Below are positions 1 through 7,796 of a stretch of 64,000 bases of DNA, in pieces. The DNA lies in NCBI RefSeq assembly GCF_030581075.1, contig NZ_JAUQSW010000008.1:124001-188000 (forward strand), written 5' to 3'. Within the stretch, counting starts at the first letter, position 1. Each line of letters opens with the position of its first letter. A program made the translations under genes and the position numbers. This DNA is from Hymenobacter cheonanensis. Its GTDB lineage: Bacteria; Bacteroidota; Bacteroidia; Cytophagales; Hymenobacteraceae. A model generated the notes under the pieces. That model was not told the DNA's origin, made no database searches, and was given only the letters and a program-made list of their open reading frames with translations.

Positions 1-282
1 GCCCGCGCCGAGGCCACCAACCGGGAGCGCAACATTACCCGGGCCTTGCTCAAAGCCCGCCAGCAGCTGAAAGCGCACCGGCTGGGCATTGCCCCCAAGC
101 GGGTGCAGGCCATGAGCAACGTGCAGCTTTTCCGCCACCACGAAACCAAGCTGCGCGCCTTCGGCCCCGACGTGCTACAGCGCTACTACGCCCAGGTGGC
201 CAACCCCACCGCGCCCACCGCCGAGCGCATCGCCTTCACGCCCCTAGCTCAGCCCGTGACAGCAGCCCGGCGGCTGAGCTAA
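1..282 (+). CDS. C-terminal part of an unknown basic protein of the integrated element
   Basis: The reading frame is open from the first base of the window and ends at a TAA at 280-282, so only the last 93 residues are seen. The fragment is rich in Arg, Lys and Ala, mostly helical in character, with no motif I recognise. Its last ten codons run into the first 151-bp TGACAGCA array: repeat 1 encodes part of the VTA of the tail and the stop codon lies in spacer 1. The natural end of this protein may therefore have been set by the array rather than by its own gene. Function unknown; basic charge would allow nucleic-acid binding, but that is only a guess. Confidence 0.6.
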   Translation, partial: ARAEATNRERNITRALLKARQQLKAHRLGIAPKRVQAMSNVQLFRHHETKLRAFGPDVLQRYYAQVANPTAPTAERIAFTPLAQPVTAARRLS

Positions 283-407
283 CGCTGGCCAGCTGGCCAG
301 GGCGCCCCACCTGACAGCACCGGCCGGCCGCCGGCGGCGCTGCGCGGCGCCGCCGTGACAGCAAACCCGCGCCAGGCCTGGCCGCGCCGGCGCCAAGAAT
401 GACAGCA
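257..407 (+). repeat. TGACAGCA array 1 (four repeats, 55/44/44 spacing)
   Basis: Exact TGACAGCA copies start at 257, 312, 356 and 400, giving start-to-start distances of 55, 44 and 44 bp and a total of 151 bp. CTGAGC occurs nine bases after the first repeat, as in the other three arrays. Spacers are GC-rich and palindromic: spacer 1 holds the 16-bp perfect palindrome CTGGCCAGCTGGCCAG, spacer 3 holds CCAGGCCTGG. The array lies between the upstream partial gene and the gene that starts at 436. Confidence 0.9.
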
Positions 408-435
408 ATCCCTTTTATCCCTTCCCATTTCTCCC

Positions 436-705
436 ATGAGCTACACCCGCTCCGCCTCTGCCCAAAAGATGGTAGACGCCGCACACACCAAGCTGCTGAT
501 TTACTTTCTCGACGGGAACACCCGCACCCAGTACGGCCGCCACAACTTCAACTCCAACCGCCCGGCTAAGAACCCTAGGGCCGTGGAAATCCGCCGCCAC
601 GAGCGCAGCATTGCCAAAAATGCGCAATTCGTGAAGGTGGCTATGATTTACGACATGAGCGACGGGCGCGAAATCGCCCGGTTCAAGAAAGGGGAGTGGT
701 TATGA
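436..705 (+). CDS. Small hypothetical protein, first gene after array 1
   Basis: 89 residues, starting at ATG 436, 28 bp after the last repeat of array 1. The protein is basic, with a predicted alpha/beta composition and no signal peptide or membrane segment. I do not recognise the family. It overlaps the next gene by four bases (ATGA at 702-705), so the two are probably translated together, and a third small gene follows after two bases before a terminator at 1422. These three genes form a small operon directly behind the array. A DNA-binding or regulatory role would fit size and place, but nothing in the sequence shows it. Confidence 0.7.
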   Translation: MSYTRSASAQKMVDAAHTKLLIYFLDGNTRTQYGRHNFNSNRPAKNPRAVEIRRHERSIAKNAQFVKVAMIYDMSDGREIARFKKGEWL

Positions 706-1097
706 GCCCGCTTCGGTTTCCTAGTCTCGACCAACGGGTGGAGTTGGACCGGGGCGAGGCCGGCCGGCTGGCCCAGGCAGTGGCAGCGCACGTGCTGGCC
801 TTGAAAGCTAGCCTTCCAATGGCGGCCGCATCGGTGCTCACTTGCCTGCCGCTCATTGGGCTAGCCCGTCAACTCAACAAGCTGCACCACCGCGAACAGG
901 CGGCCCCACCCAAACCCGGCAAGACGCCAAAGCCCCGCACGTTCCGCGTCAGCTACGACCAGCTGGCCGCCTTGCTGCTTAACCACGCCGAACTCGACTG
1001 CTGGGTGGATAGTCCCCTCGAAAAGCTGCAGGTGCGAATCACCATCGGCAAGTTTCAACAGAAGTCGCTCAACCTTTCCCAATACCTCACTTTTTAG
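702..1097 (+). CDS. Small hypothetical protein
   Basis: 131 residues from ATG 702, chosen because it gives an ATGA overlap with the stop of the upstream gene; an earlier GTG at 696 in the same frame is less likely. The first half contains a long Ala/Leu-rich helix (about residues 20-55), then a Lys/Pro linker, then a C-terminal half with alternating hydrophobic residues. No known motif. Middle gene of a three-gene operon between array 1 and the terminator at 1422-1453. Function unknown. Confidence 0.7.
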   Translation: MSPLRFPSLDQRVELDRGEAGRLAQAVAAHVLALKASLPMAAASVLTCLPLIGLARQLNKLHHREQAAPPKPGKTPKPRTFRVSYDQLAALLLNHAELDCWVDSPLEKLQVRITIGKFQQKSLNLSQYLTF

Positions 1098-1099
1098 TC

Positions 1100-1405
1100 A
1101 TGCAGCCCGAGTCCACCACCGACAATCGCAAAACCTTTCGCCTCAACGACGCCGCTGCTGTCTCGCTGGCCACCTTGCGCCGCAATCACGGCACCGAAAA
1201 CGCGGCTATCAACCACGCGCTTACGCAATGGCCGAAGGATATTAAGCTGCTCGAAGAACAAAACATTAAGCTGAGAGAAGCGGGCAACAATGCAGCAGCT
1301 GAGTGCCGCGAGTGGAAAGCAAAGCAAGAAGCCACCCAGCGAGAACTCGACCAATTAAAAAATGCGCTGGCTTTGGTCGGAAAGTTTCTAAGCCCAGCCG
1401 AATAA
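1100..1405 (+). CDS. Small protein with ribbon-helix-helix-like N-terminus and coiled coil
   Basis: 101 residues from ATG 1100, two bases after the previous stop. Residues about 10-45 (KTFRLND, then a helix ending in NHALTQW) look like the strand-helix-helix start of ribbon-helix-helix DNA-binding proteins, and residues about 48-95 form a charged coiled coil. This would fit a small dimeric transcriptional regulator or accessory DNA-binding protein of the element. The RHH assignment is inference from pattern only. A strong terminator follows 16 bp after the stop, closing the operon. Confidence 0.65.
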   Translation: MQPESTTDNRKTFRLNDAAAVSLATLRRNHGTENAAINHALTQWPKDIKLLEEQNIKLREAGNNAAAECREWKAKQEATQRELDQLKNALALVGKFLSPAE

Positions 1406-1421
1406 CCACCCTCCATGCTAC

Positions 1422-1453
1422 AAAAAAGCCGCCTCTCCTAGGGCGGCTTTTTT
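1422..1453. terminator. Bidirectional rho-independent terminator
   Basis: AAAAAAGCCGCC at 1422-1433 pairs with GGCGGCTTTTTT at 1442-1453 around an 8-nt loop. It ends the three-gene operon that starts at 436. The stretch 1454-1608 that follows shows no gene. Confidence 0.85.
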
Positions 1454-1608
1454 ATGCGTGATAGGTACGCCGATACGGCGCCGGTTCTACGCCGATTTTG
1501 CAGCGATAGGGCAGGGGTGCTACTAATGCGGCACTTCGTAGGTAGTCAGGCAGTTGGCACCAATTCACCTAAATTGCATTTTACTTCGCAGGGAAGATAA
1601 ATTTTGTG

Positions 1609-1794
1609 ATGCGCCACTATCTAACTGTTGTTGATGTGCTAAAGCTTTACCCTACTCGCAAGAAATCGTGGGCTTATAAGCAGCTGCAGGCTATCCGCGA
1701 CGCCAGCGGCCGGCCTGATGTGCTTGTAAAAGAATTTGCCGAGCATATGCACTTGCCCGAGCCCGACCTGCGGGCGATGCTTAGCCCCGCCTAA
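1609..1794 (+). CDS. Small MerR/excisionase-like hypothetical protein
   Basis: 61 residues from ATG 1609 (a GTG lies directly before it). The text HYLTVVDVLKLYPTRKKSWAYKQLQAIRD reads in two short helices like the N-terminal winged-helix part of excisionases and other small DNA-binding proteins, in which a 'T.xDV' start is followed by a recognition helix. It stands alone, preceded by about 150 bp without genes and followed by a direct repeat at 1803-1835. A role in element regulation or excision is inference from size and pattern. Confidence 0.55.
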   Translation: MRHYLTVVDVLKLYPTRKKSWAYKQLQAIRDASGRPDVLVKEFAEHMHLPEPDLRAMLSPA

Positions 1795-1802
1795 AAATAT
1801 TT

Positions 1803-1835
1803 TTCCACGGATTCCACAGTTTCCACGGATTCCAC
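1803..1835 (+). repeat. Direct repeat TTCCACGGATTCCAC, two copies
   Basis: TTCCACGGATTCCAC occurs at 1803-1817 and again at 1821-1835, an 18-bp period, 37 bp upstream of the gene at 1872. It could be an operator or just a short tandem duplication. Confidence 0.6.
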
Positions 1836-1871
1836 GCCCTGCGCTCAGTGCCCCGACAATTTTGTGGCACG

Positions 1872-2738
1872 ATGGCAAAGAAAAATAATAGCAGTTCGGG
1901 CCTACTTATAGCCGCTACCTTGGGGCTGGGAGCGTTTGCCCTACTGCGGCAAGGTCAGGCGGCGGCCACTACGCTAGGTACTGCCCGGCTAGAGCGATTT
2001 GAGTTGAAAGGGCTAAGCGGCACGAGCCTGAATGCTATTGCACACGTGCAATTCAGCAATACGGAAGTAAACCGCGATACGTCGCTGCAGGCGCTGGGCA
2101 TGAACGTGCTTTATAACGATACCGTGATAAGCACCGTGCACTTGGTAGACCCGCAAGCACTGCCGGCCAATCAAAATACGACGGTGCCGGTGCCGATGAC
2201 GCTCAACCTGGGGAGCCTGTTCACGCAGCTGGCCCTCACGGGTAAAATTCCCTCGCTGGCCTCGTTCAAGAGCTTGCCCGCCCTGCGCACCTGGCTACAA
2301 GACAAGATTTCACCCGAAAGCCTGCAGCTGCAGGGTACGGCGAAGGTAGACGGCCTGGCGGTGCGGTTTAACAGCCCGCTCAGCCTGTCCAACTACCTGC
2401 CCACCGCCCCGCGCCCCGGCCCGGTGGACCAGCTGCCCACCCGGGCCAGCCGGCCGCTGGCCACCAACGCGTCAGCTACCACCGTTCCGCGTGCGGTGCA
2501 GTCGTCGGTTCCGGTGGCCACTAAAGCGGCGCCGGTTCGCAAGGCCGGCCGCGGGGCGGCCTTCCTACGCCAAGGCTCCGCTATCGTGAAGCAGGCCGCT
2601 GGCGTCGTGCGCACCATTAAGCAGGCCCACCCGGCGGCCGGGGCCCGGCCCACCGCCGGTAAGGTGCGGCGGCCAGCCAAGCCGCCCCGTCGCCGCGACG
2701 ATGGCTTGCCCCGCGTCAACCTGCCCGTATCACGATGA
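1872..2738 (+). CDS. Membrane-anchored protein with LEA14/WHy-like domain
   Basis: 288 residues from ATG 1872; upstream in-frame starts would only add residues ahead of a clear N-terminal membrane segment (about residues 8-25, GLLIAATLGLGAFALL). Residues about 35-170 alternate in a way typical of beta-sandwich domains of the LEA-2/WHy type (…LSGTSLNAIAHVQFSN…, …VPVPMTLNLGSL…). The last 100 residues are rich in Pro, Arg, Ala and Lys and probably disordered and basic. It overlaps the transglutaminase-like gene by ATGA at 2735-2738, so the two are coupled. In a viral setting an internal-membrane or capsid-associated protein is a reasonable inference; the family assignment is by pattern. Confidence 0.65.
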   Translation: MAKKNNSSSGLLIAATLGLGAFALLRQGQAAATTLGTARLERFELKGLSGTSLNAIAHVQFSNTEVNRDTSLQALGMNVLYNDTVISTVHLVDPQALPANQNTTVPVPMTLNLGSLFTQLALTGKIPSLASFKSLPALRTWLQDKISPESLQLQGTAKVDGLAVRFNSPLSLSNYLPTAPRPGPVDQLPTRASRPLATNASATTVPRAVQSSVPVATKAAPVRKAGRGAAFLRQGSAIVKQAAGVVRTIKQAHPAAGARPTAGKVRRPAKPPRRRDDGLPRVNLPVSR

Positions 2739-3328
2739 GTAAGCGCGTGCAGCAATTTGCCGGGGCCTACGCCCTGGCCGTGGTGCGCCCCGATAGCCCC
2801 GAGCTACGCCTGGCGCGCTCACTACTGCCCGGTGCGCAGGGCCGCAGCTACACCCTGCCGGTGAGCCTGACGGACCCCGACGGGCTTACGGGCGACATTG
2901 TGAAGGCAGTAGTAGGGCAGTTCCGCCGCAGCTGGCGCGACTGTGGCAAGCTAGCCCCGCTGCTGCGCGGCCGCACCGACGAAGAGACGTTCCGCAGCGT
3001 GTGGCAATTCACCCGCCGGCAGATTACCTACCTGCTTGACCGGCCCCCGGGCAACCAGTACATCAAGACGCCCCGCGCGGTGCTCATGAGTGGCACGGCC
3101 GACTGTAAGGGCCTGGCCACCCTGCAAAACGCGCTGCTGGCCTGCCTGGGCTATCAACCGGCCTTCAAGTTTGCCGGCTACGTGCCGGGCGGGGAATTTA
3201 CCCACGTGTACAGCCAGGTAGCCGACCGCGCCGGCACTACCTACATCCTTGATGCCTGCCTGCCGGCTTTTGGCATGGAGAAGAAACCAGAAATCAGCCG
3301 GGTAATTCCGGCCCTAGCTACTACTTAA
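2735..3328 (+). CDS. Transglutaminase-like cysteine protein
   Basis: 197 residues. The three catalytic blocks of the transglutaminase-like fold are visible in order: Cys in GTADCKG (about residue 129), His in GEFTHVY (about residue 163) and Asp in YILDACL (about residue 180). The N-terminal 90 residues are specific to this protein. Family members act as proteases, amidases or cross-linking enzymes. There is no signal peptide, so it acts in the cytoplasm or inside a particle. It is coupled to the upstream membrane protein by a 4-bp overlap and followed without gap by the gene at 3329, so it belongs to the candidate virion operon; maturation of structural proteins or a virion-borne hydrolase are both possible. 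Confidence 0.75.
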   Translation: MSKRVQQFAGAYALAVVRPDSPELRLARSLLPGAQGRSYTLPVSLTDPDGLTGDIVKAVVGQFRRSWRDCGKLAPLLRGRTDEETFRSVWQFTRRQITYLLDRPPGNQYIKTPRAVLMSGTADCKGLATLQNALLACLGYQPAFKFAGYVPGGEFTHVYSQVADRAGTTYILDACLPAFGMEKKPEISRVIPALATT

Positions 3329-4621
3329 ATGGCTGCTATTTATTCAATTGGCAACCCTTACGACGAGATTCCCGTGACGCCATTACGCCTCACGGGCCAC
3401 GAAAGCGTAGGCGAGCTAGACCTGAAATTGGCCCTGCAGGGCGCGGAGCTGGAGGCCGGGCTAGCCGAGCGCATTGCCGGTATCGGCTCCCCGCGTCACA
3501 ACTCGGTCAGCCGCGAGGTAATGCGTTACCGCTACGCTGACCACGTACTACGCCGCCGCGACCTGACCCCGGGTGCCAAGCACGACCAGCTCGTGGCGCT
3601 GGCCCGACGCATCGACGCCGAGCACCTGGCGGGTATCGGCTGGCCCAAATTCTTGAGAAAGGCCGCTAACGCCGTGAAAAACACCGTTTCGCGGGCCGCT
3701 CGTGCCGTGCGCCAGAGCAACCTCATTAAGAAGGTAGCCGCCGGGGTAAAGGCCGGAGCCCAAGCCGCCGGGCGGTTCGCGGTGAAAGCCGCCAAGGCAA
3801 CGGGCCGGGTGGCTGTCAAAGCAGGCAAGGCGTTCGTGAAGGTGGTAACGGCTCCGATGCGCCTGTTCGTGAAGGGCTTAGCGGAGGTGCTGCTGCCTAA
3901 GGTGAGCCAGTTCTTTCTCTACCTCTTCATCACCAACCCCGACACGATTGCGAGCCTGCCGGCCACCGTGCAGGCCAAGCGCCGCAAGGCTGAGCGGTTC
4001 GCCAAGTTCATGACCGATATCATCGGCATGAAAGAGGAGCATTTTCTGAAAATCGTGCGCAACGGCATTATGAAGGCCACAAAGCAGACGCCTGAGCAGC
4101 TGCTGGCTACGCACGTGAAAGGGAGCCTGAGTGGGGTAGGGCTGTTGCCGCTGGCCCTTGTGCCGTTGGGCGCCAAGCTGCTGCCGCTGGCCAGCAAGCT
4201 GCTGCCGGTGCTGCTGCAAATCGTGCAGAAAATTGCCGCCCTGTTTGGCAAGAAACCCAGCGAGGACGAAACGCCCAGCGCGGAGGACGTGCCCGACGCC
4301 AGCCAGGATTTTGACGACGCCCCAGCGCCCACCAAGCGCAAGGTGCTCACCCACCTGCGCTACAAGCCGGCCAGCCAGCAGGGTTACCCGGCCGCCCCGC
4401 CCGCCGAGGAAGAGCGCGAGCAACGCCAGGAGGAAAGCGCCTTGGAGCAGCTCGACACCGAGGCCGACAGCACGCCCGTGGAGGCCCCGCTGCCCACTCC
4501 CGACCCCGAAGAAAGTACGCAGCCCGAGCTACTGGCCCCCGAGCCGGAGCCGGAGCCTGCCGACGAGTACGACCTGGCCACTACGGACGAGGCGCCGGCC
4601 GGCGATGAGCCTCAGTTTTAG
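3329..4621 (+). CDS. Large basic/hydrophobic protein of the candidate virion operon
   Basis: 430 residues, ATG directly after the previous stop. Residues about 105-200 form a long Lys/Ala/Val-rich amphipathic stretch with repeats of the type KAxKATGRVAVKAGKAFVK; residues about 200-225 and 275-320 are hydrophobic and could sit in or on a membrane (LLPLALVPLGAKLLPLASKL, then LLPVLLQIVQKI). The last 110 residues are strongly acidic, with Pro/Glu repeats (PEPEPEPADEYD). The mix of basic amphipathic helices, membrane segments and an acidic tail fits a structural or membrane-remodelling protein. No known family recognised. Confidence 0.7.
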   Translation: MAAIYSIGNPYDEIPVTPLRLTGHESVGELDLKLALQGAELEAGLAERIAGIGSPRHNSVSREVMRYRYADHVLRRRDLTPGAKHDQLVALARRIDAEHLAGIGWPKFLRKAANAVKNTVSRAARAVRQSNLIKKVAAGVKAGAQAAGRFAVKAAKATGRVAVKAGKAFVKVVTAPMRLFVKGLAEVLLPKVSQFFLYLFITNPDTIASLPATVQAKRRKAERFAKFMTDIIGMKEEHFLKIVRNGIMKATKQTPEQLLATHVKGSLSGVGLLPLALVPLGAKLLPLASKLLPVLLQIVQKIAALFGKKPSEDETPSAEDVPDASQDFDDAPAPTKRKVLTHLRYKPASQQGYPAAPPAEEEREQRQEESALEQLDTEADSTPVEAPLPTPDPEESTQPELLAPEPEPEPADEYDLATTDEAPAGDEPQF

Positions 4622-4654
4622 TTTTTTTCTCACTTCAACCAACGCCCGCCGACT

Positions 4655-4852
4655 ATGGCCACGCTGAAAAAACCCAAGAAAAAGAAGTACCCGAAACGGC
4701 CCAAAGCCAACGCCTCATCGGAGCAAATGACCAAGTGGCTCGAAAAGACCAAGGCCATCGACAAGGAGTTTGAAGCCGCCACTGCCGAGTACAATAAAGA
4801 GCAGAAGAAGCGCAACGACCTGAAAGGTAAAATCAGCAAGGTAACGCGCTAA
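4655..4852 (+). CDS. Small lysine-rich protein
   Basis: 65 residues, starting ATLKKPKKKKYPKRPKANAS, followed by a helical charged region. The very high Lys content in the first 20 residues points to binding of nucleic acid; small basic proteins of this type condense or coat packaged DNA in several non-tailed viruses. That role is inference. It lies 33 bp after the large protein gene and 59 bp before the small membrane protein gene, in the same direction. Confidence 0.65.
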   Translation: MATLKKPKKKKYPKRPKANASSEQMTKWLEKTKAIDKEFEAATAEYNKEQKKRNDLKGKISKVTR

Positions 4853-4911
4853 CTCACTCATAAGTAGCACGAAACATAACCCTCAATTTTAACCCCTCAA
4901 CTTTCCAAACA

Positions 4912-5313
4912 ATGGCAAAGATGAATATGGCCGCCGTAGCCTCGAAGGTTGGCGGTATGGCTGGCGGCCTGGCCGTAGCCGGCGCGCTGCAGCGCTACCT
5001 CAATAGCAGCGGCAACACCGCGCTGGCCACTACCTGGGGCCCCCTAGGTATGATTGTCGGCGGGGCCTACCTGCCCTCGCTCGTAGGCAAAGGCAATCAG
5101 ATGATTGCCCACGCCGGCGACGCCATCATGGTGAAGGGCGTAAACGCCTTTCTCACTAGCAAGTTCCCCAACTTCATTGCCGGGGCTGAGGACGAGCTGA
5201 GCGGCCCCTACGATGATAGCGTGTCGGGCTATCCCACCTCGGACGAGGTGATTGTCAGCGGCCCCTACGACAACTCGGACAATGTATCCGGCATCGGCGG
5301 CTACACGAACTAG
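4912..5313 (+). CDS. Small Gly/Ala-rich membrane protein with acidic tail
   Basis: 133 residues. Residues about 12-28 (VGGMAGGLAVAGALQRY) and 42-62 (WGPLGMIVGGAYLPSLVG) are Gly/Ala-rich and hydrophobic, typical of small membrane proteins of lipid-containing virions. The C-terminal 40 residues are acidic and contain two copies of a SGPYD motif. It precedes the candidate capsid gene by 61 bp. Virion membrane protein is the most likely reading, by inference only. Confidence 0.65.
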   Translation: MAKMNMAAVASKVGGMAGGLAVAGALQRYLNSSGNTALATTWGPLGMIVGGAYLPSLVGKGNQMIAHAGDAIMVKGVNAFLTSKFPNFIAGAEDELSGPYDDSVSGYPTSDEVIVSGPYDNSDNVSGIGGYTN

Positions 5314-5374
5314 GTCCGTTTTTTCAATCATAAGCGCACGCGTTCCCTTCTCATTGACTTAATTCCTTTTTACT

Positions 5375-6082
5375 ATGCTTCAAGACGAAATTTCCGGCAT
5401 CCGCAACGGCACCCGCAACCGGGCCTGGCTGGAAGAAGTACGGCGCAAGTTCCCGAACTCGCAGCCCTCGCTCGGTAGCCTGCGCCAGGAGCGCGTGCTG
5501 AAGAACAACCAAAGCACCTACGTTTTTGACTTCAAAACGCCCGACCCCACCGGCCACTCGACTACCGAGATGCTGCTGGCCGTAACGGACAGCTTCGGCG
5601 CTAATACGCTGATGCTGGGCCTGGTGGTGCGCAACAAGAACAAGCCCAGCGCCAACGTGCTGCTGAGCTACCCCAACCTGGAAGTAATTGCGTCGGCCTT
5701 TAACAACAGCACGGCCGACACGCCCAGCGCCGCCGCCAAAGTAGCCGGCTCCGATATCGAGACGCTGTACAACGGCAGCCTGATTCTGCAAATCGGCCCC
5801 GGCACCATCTTCGACGGCCTCGATACGCGCCGCTTCCGGCACGTGCCGATTACGCAGCAGGGCGTTTTCGCCAGCAAGGCGGCGTCGGACTACCTCGACG
5901 GGGCGGTGGCCATTGAGCCGCAAATCTTCCTCGTGGGTACGGAGGCCAACAAGTTGACGGTAACCATCCCGACGTTCAACAGCATGTCCATTGAACCCGA
6001 CAACACCGATTATGAATTGGTGCTGTGCGTCGTGGCCAGCGGCTTCCGCGTGCAGGGTGGTAGCGACCTGGCCCGGCGCTAA
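5375..6082 (+). CDS. Candidate major capsid protein
   Basis: 235 residues, ATG 5375, followed by its own strong terminator at 6111, the usual place for a highly expressed structural gene. No signal or membrane segment. After a helical N-terminus the protein is almost wholly beta: TEMLLAVTDSFGANTLMLGL, then LLSYPNLEVI, LYNGSLILQIG, FRHVPITQQ, and near the end YELVLCVVASGFRVQGG. This order of blocks (a D-F strand pair, a YPN turn, an NG strand, a late hydrophobic 'GF.v..G' strand) resembles, as I recall them, double jelly-roll capsid proteins of FLiP/PM2-type viruses, which are about 270-310 residues long; this one is shorter. Structure prediction would decide. Alternative: another beta-sandwich virion protein. 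Confidence 0.5.
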   Translation: MLQDEISGIRNGTRNRAWLEEVRRKFPNSQPSLGSLRQERVLKNNQSTYVFDFKTPDPTGHSTTEMLLAVTDSFGANTLMLGLVVRNKNKPSANVLLSYPNLEVIASAFNNSTADTPSAAAKVAGSDIETLYNGSLILQIGPGTIFDGLDTRRFRHVPITQQGVFASKAASDYLDGAVAIEPQIFLVGTEANKLTVTIPTFNSMSIEPDNTDYELVLCVVASGFRVQGGSDLARR

Positions 6083-6110
6083 GTCACTAGGCTAGCTCAA
6101 TCTCTGATAG

Positions 6111-6146
6111 AAAAGCCGGCGGGGTGCCGCCCCACCGGCTTTTTTT
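6111..6146 (+). terminator. Rho-independent terminator after the candidate capsid gene
   Basis: AAAAGCCGGCGGGGT pairs with the CCCCACCGGCTTTTTTT part ending at 6146. It separates the candidate capsid operon from the three genes at 6168-7644. Confidence 0.85.
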
Positions 6147-6167
6147 ACCCTTAACGGCTATCAACTC

Positions 6168-6506
6168 ATGACCCTTTTTCAACTGGATTATCCCCTGAGT
6201 CGCCTAGCAACTCAGCGCGACGGAGCCGCATTTACGCTGCCTGTCTCGGTAGCAACCGCAATCAGCGGTATTGCGCGGCGGGCCTCTGTAGAACTGCCAG
6301 GGCAAGCAAACCTAGCCTGGCAAGTTGACCTACCCACTATCGACGCCGTGGTAAGTTTTCTTACGCTGCTAACCACCCCTACCAATGGGCATAAGCTGCT
6401 GCTGCCGGCTAAGATTAAAGACCTGCTGGTGCGAATGATTTACCGGACAGCGCTCGACTTACAGGGACGCATTATCGTCGGCTATCCTGTGCTTACCACT
6501 AGTTGA
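6168..6506 (+). CDS. Small beta-rich hypothetical protein (candidate minor virion protein)
   Basis: 112 residues from ATG 6168. No signal peptide. Alternating hydrophobic pattern (AAFTLPVSVATAISGI, NLAWQVDLPTIDAVVSFLTLL, GRIIVGYPVL) suggests mostly beta structure. Followed by a second small beta-rich protein and a helical protein in the same direction. I do not recognise the family; position after the candidate capsid gene makes a minor capsid or spike protein plausible. Confidence 0.65.
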   Translation: MTLFQLDYPLSRLATQRDGAAFTLPVSVATAISGIARRASVELPGQANLAWQVDLPTIDAVVSFLTLLTTPTNGHKLLLPAKIKDLLVRMIYRTALDLQGRIIVGYPVLTTS

Positions 6507-6544
6507 GCCTAATCCACTAATTCACCTTGCCAGCTTCCGACTTT

Positions 6545-6934
6545 ATGAATCTGCCTAAATCTCTGCTCATTGAGTTGCCGCTAGGCAACACTGCCAAGGT
6601 CTCCTTCGGTGACCAATCGATTCTGCGCGGTAAGAAAATCCTTACTGTGCTGCCCACGCCCACCAAATCGCCTACTAATGGGCAGGTGTATAGTCTGGCG
6701 GGCAGCCAGCTGGTGGACTTGCTAGCGGGGGCAACGCTGACCCTTAAAACGGGCGGTAATCAAGACATTCACTCGGATTTGCCTTTTCGCTGGCTGTTCG
6801 AGAGTGCCGCCGCTGGCCACCCCCTGAACTTTGGCGACGCCGGGACCATCGAGTGGTCCAAGAGCTGGATTACGGTGCCGACTGGTTCAGCCGGGGCGGG
6901 TACGGTTATTCAGGTATCCGTCATCTATCAATAG
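6545..6934 (+). CDS. Small beta-rich hypothetical protein (candidate minor virion protein)
   Basis: 129 residues from ATG 6545; an in-frame TTG at 6527 is possible but less likely. Strand-rich throughout, ending in a hydrophobic strand pair (WITVPTGSAGAGTVIQVSVIYQ spans the last 22 residues). No enzyme motif. Its stop at 6932-6934 lies next to a GGAGG ribosome-binding site for the following gene. Probably a small structural protein; inference from composition and context. Confidence 0.65.
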   Translation: MNLPKSLLIELPLGNTAKVSFGDQSILRGKKILTVLPTPTKSPTNGQVYSLAGSQLVDLLAGATLTLKTGGNQDIHSDLPFRWLFESAAAGHPLNFGDAGTIEWSKSWITVPTGSAGAGTVIQVSVIYQ

Positions 6935-6945
6935 GAGGCCGCCCC

Positions 6946-7644
6946 ATGCTCAATAGTGTAGAGGCAGCAGTTAGCACCTTAGAAGAGGCCGGGGCGGTAT
7001 CTTATATCATTACGCAGGTACCCAATCTGAAACTGACGGGCGAAGCCGACAACCCGCAAAACCTGATTGATAAGTTCCTGCAGGATTGGGAGAAGCTCAC
7101 GCCTGGCATCTATAAGGTAGAGCACTCAAAGAACGCGGCCGACAAGCGCACCGGGCTTTGCTTTCGCATTAGCAAAGTGGCTCCGGCCGCTGGCTCCCCG
7201 GCCGCCTTGGCCGGCATCGGCGGCCCTAACGACATGATTTCAGGCCTGCAGCAGCAGATATGGAATCTCGAAACTGCTTCTAAAATCCGAGACATTGAGG
7301 ACCGGCACCGTGAAGAGCTTCGCAAGCTGAGAGAAAAAGACGACGAGGGCGGCCTAGGTGTCTTAGCCCCGCTTATCGGCAAACTCCCCGAAATTCAAAA
7401 CCTTGTGTATATGGCCACCGGCCGCGCCCCCTTAAACTTACCCGCGCCGGCTGTTGCCGGCCCGGGCCCCGCCCCGACCGCTGAAGTCGGTGCCCCCACC
7501 GGCAACGAGCAGCGCCTGGCTGAATCGCTCGAAAGACTACAGGCTGGCCTTGGCGATGAGATGCTGCTGGACGTGCTGGGCAAGCTAGCCAGCAAAGACC
7601 CGGGCAAGCTCCGGCAGCTGGCCGGCATGATTGACATGCTTTGA
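6946..7644 (+). CDS. Hypothetical protein with central coiled coil
   Basis: 232 residues. ATG 6946 was chosen because a GGAGG Shine-Dalgarno sequence stands at 6935-6939, unusual for Bacteroidota. Residues about 1-75 look globular, residues about 85-130 form a charged coiled coil (…RDIEDRHREELRKLREKD…), then a Pro/Ala/Gly linker (about 150-175) and a C-terminal helical domain. The stop codon TGA at 7642-7644 is the first three bases of the first TGACAGCA repeat of array 2, so the gene ends exactly at the block border. Function unknown; a virion assembly or scaffolding-type role is possible. Confidence 0.7.
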   Translation: MLNSVEAAVSTLEEAGAVSYIITQVPNLKLTGEADNPQNLIDKFLQDWEKLTPGIYKVEHSKNAADKRTGLCFRISKVAPAAGSPAALAGIGGPNDMISGLQQQIWNLETASKIRDIEDRHREELRKLREKDDEGGLGVLAPLIGKLPEIQNLVYMATGRAPLNLPAPAVAGPGPAPTAEVGAPTGNEQRLAESLERLQAGLGDEMLLDVLGKLASKDPGKLRQLAGMIDML

Positions 7645-7792
7645 CAGCAGCCCGGCGCCTGAGCTGGCCAGTACTGGACGGCCAGGCGCCGGCATCTGAC
7701 AGCAAAGCACGCCGGGCGCCGGCGCTGGAGCGCGAAAACCTGACAGCAAAGCAACCTGGTGCACGTCGCCCAGGGCGCGCACAATGACAGCA
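7642..7792 (+). repeat. TGACAGCA array 2 (four repeats, 55/44/44 spacing)
   Basis: Exact copies start at 7642, 7697, 7741 and 7785. CTGAGC again stands nine bases after repeat 1. Spacer 1 is a nested palindrome: CCGGCGCCTG and CAGGCGCCGG flank a central CCAGTACTGG. Spacer 2 contains GCGCCGGCGC. Spacer 3 contains CCTGGTGCACGTCGCCC, also present in array 5 (on the same strand, although that array is inverted) and in part in array 3. Repeat 1 provides the stop codon of the upstream gene; the next gene starts 5 bp after repeat 4. Confidence 0.92.
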
Positions 7793-7796
7793 TCCT

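Noticed and set aside
257..407. CRISPR array
   Set aside because: Repeats are only 8 bp, spacers of 47 and 36 bp are GC-rich palindromes that partly recur between arrays, and no cas gene is present.
7642..7792. Plasmid-type iterons of a replication origin
   Set aside because: Iterons are usually 17-22 bp long, closely packed and found at one place; here 8-bp repeats are far apart and the same array occurs four times beside different genes.
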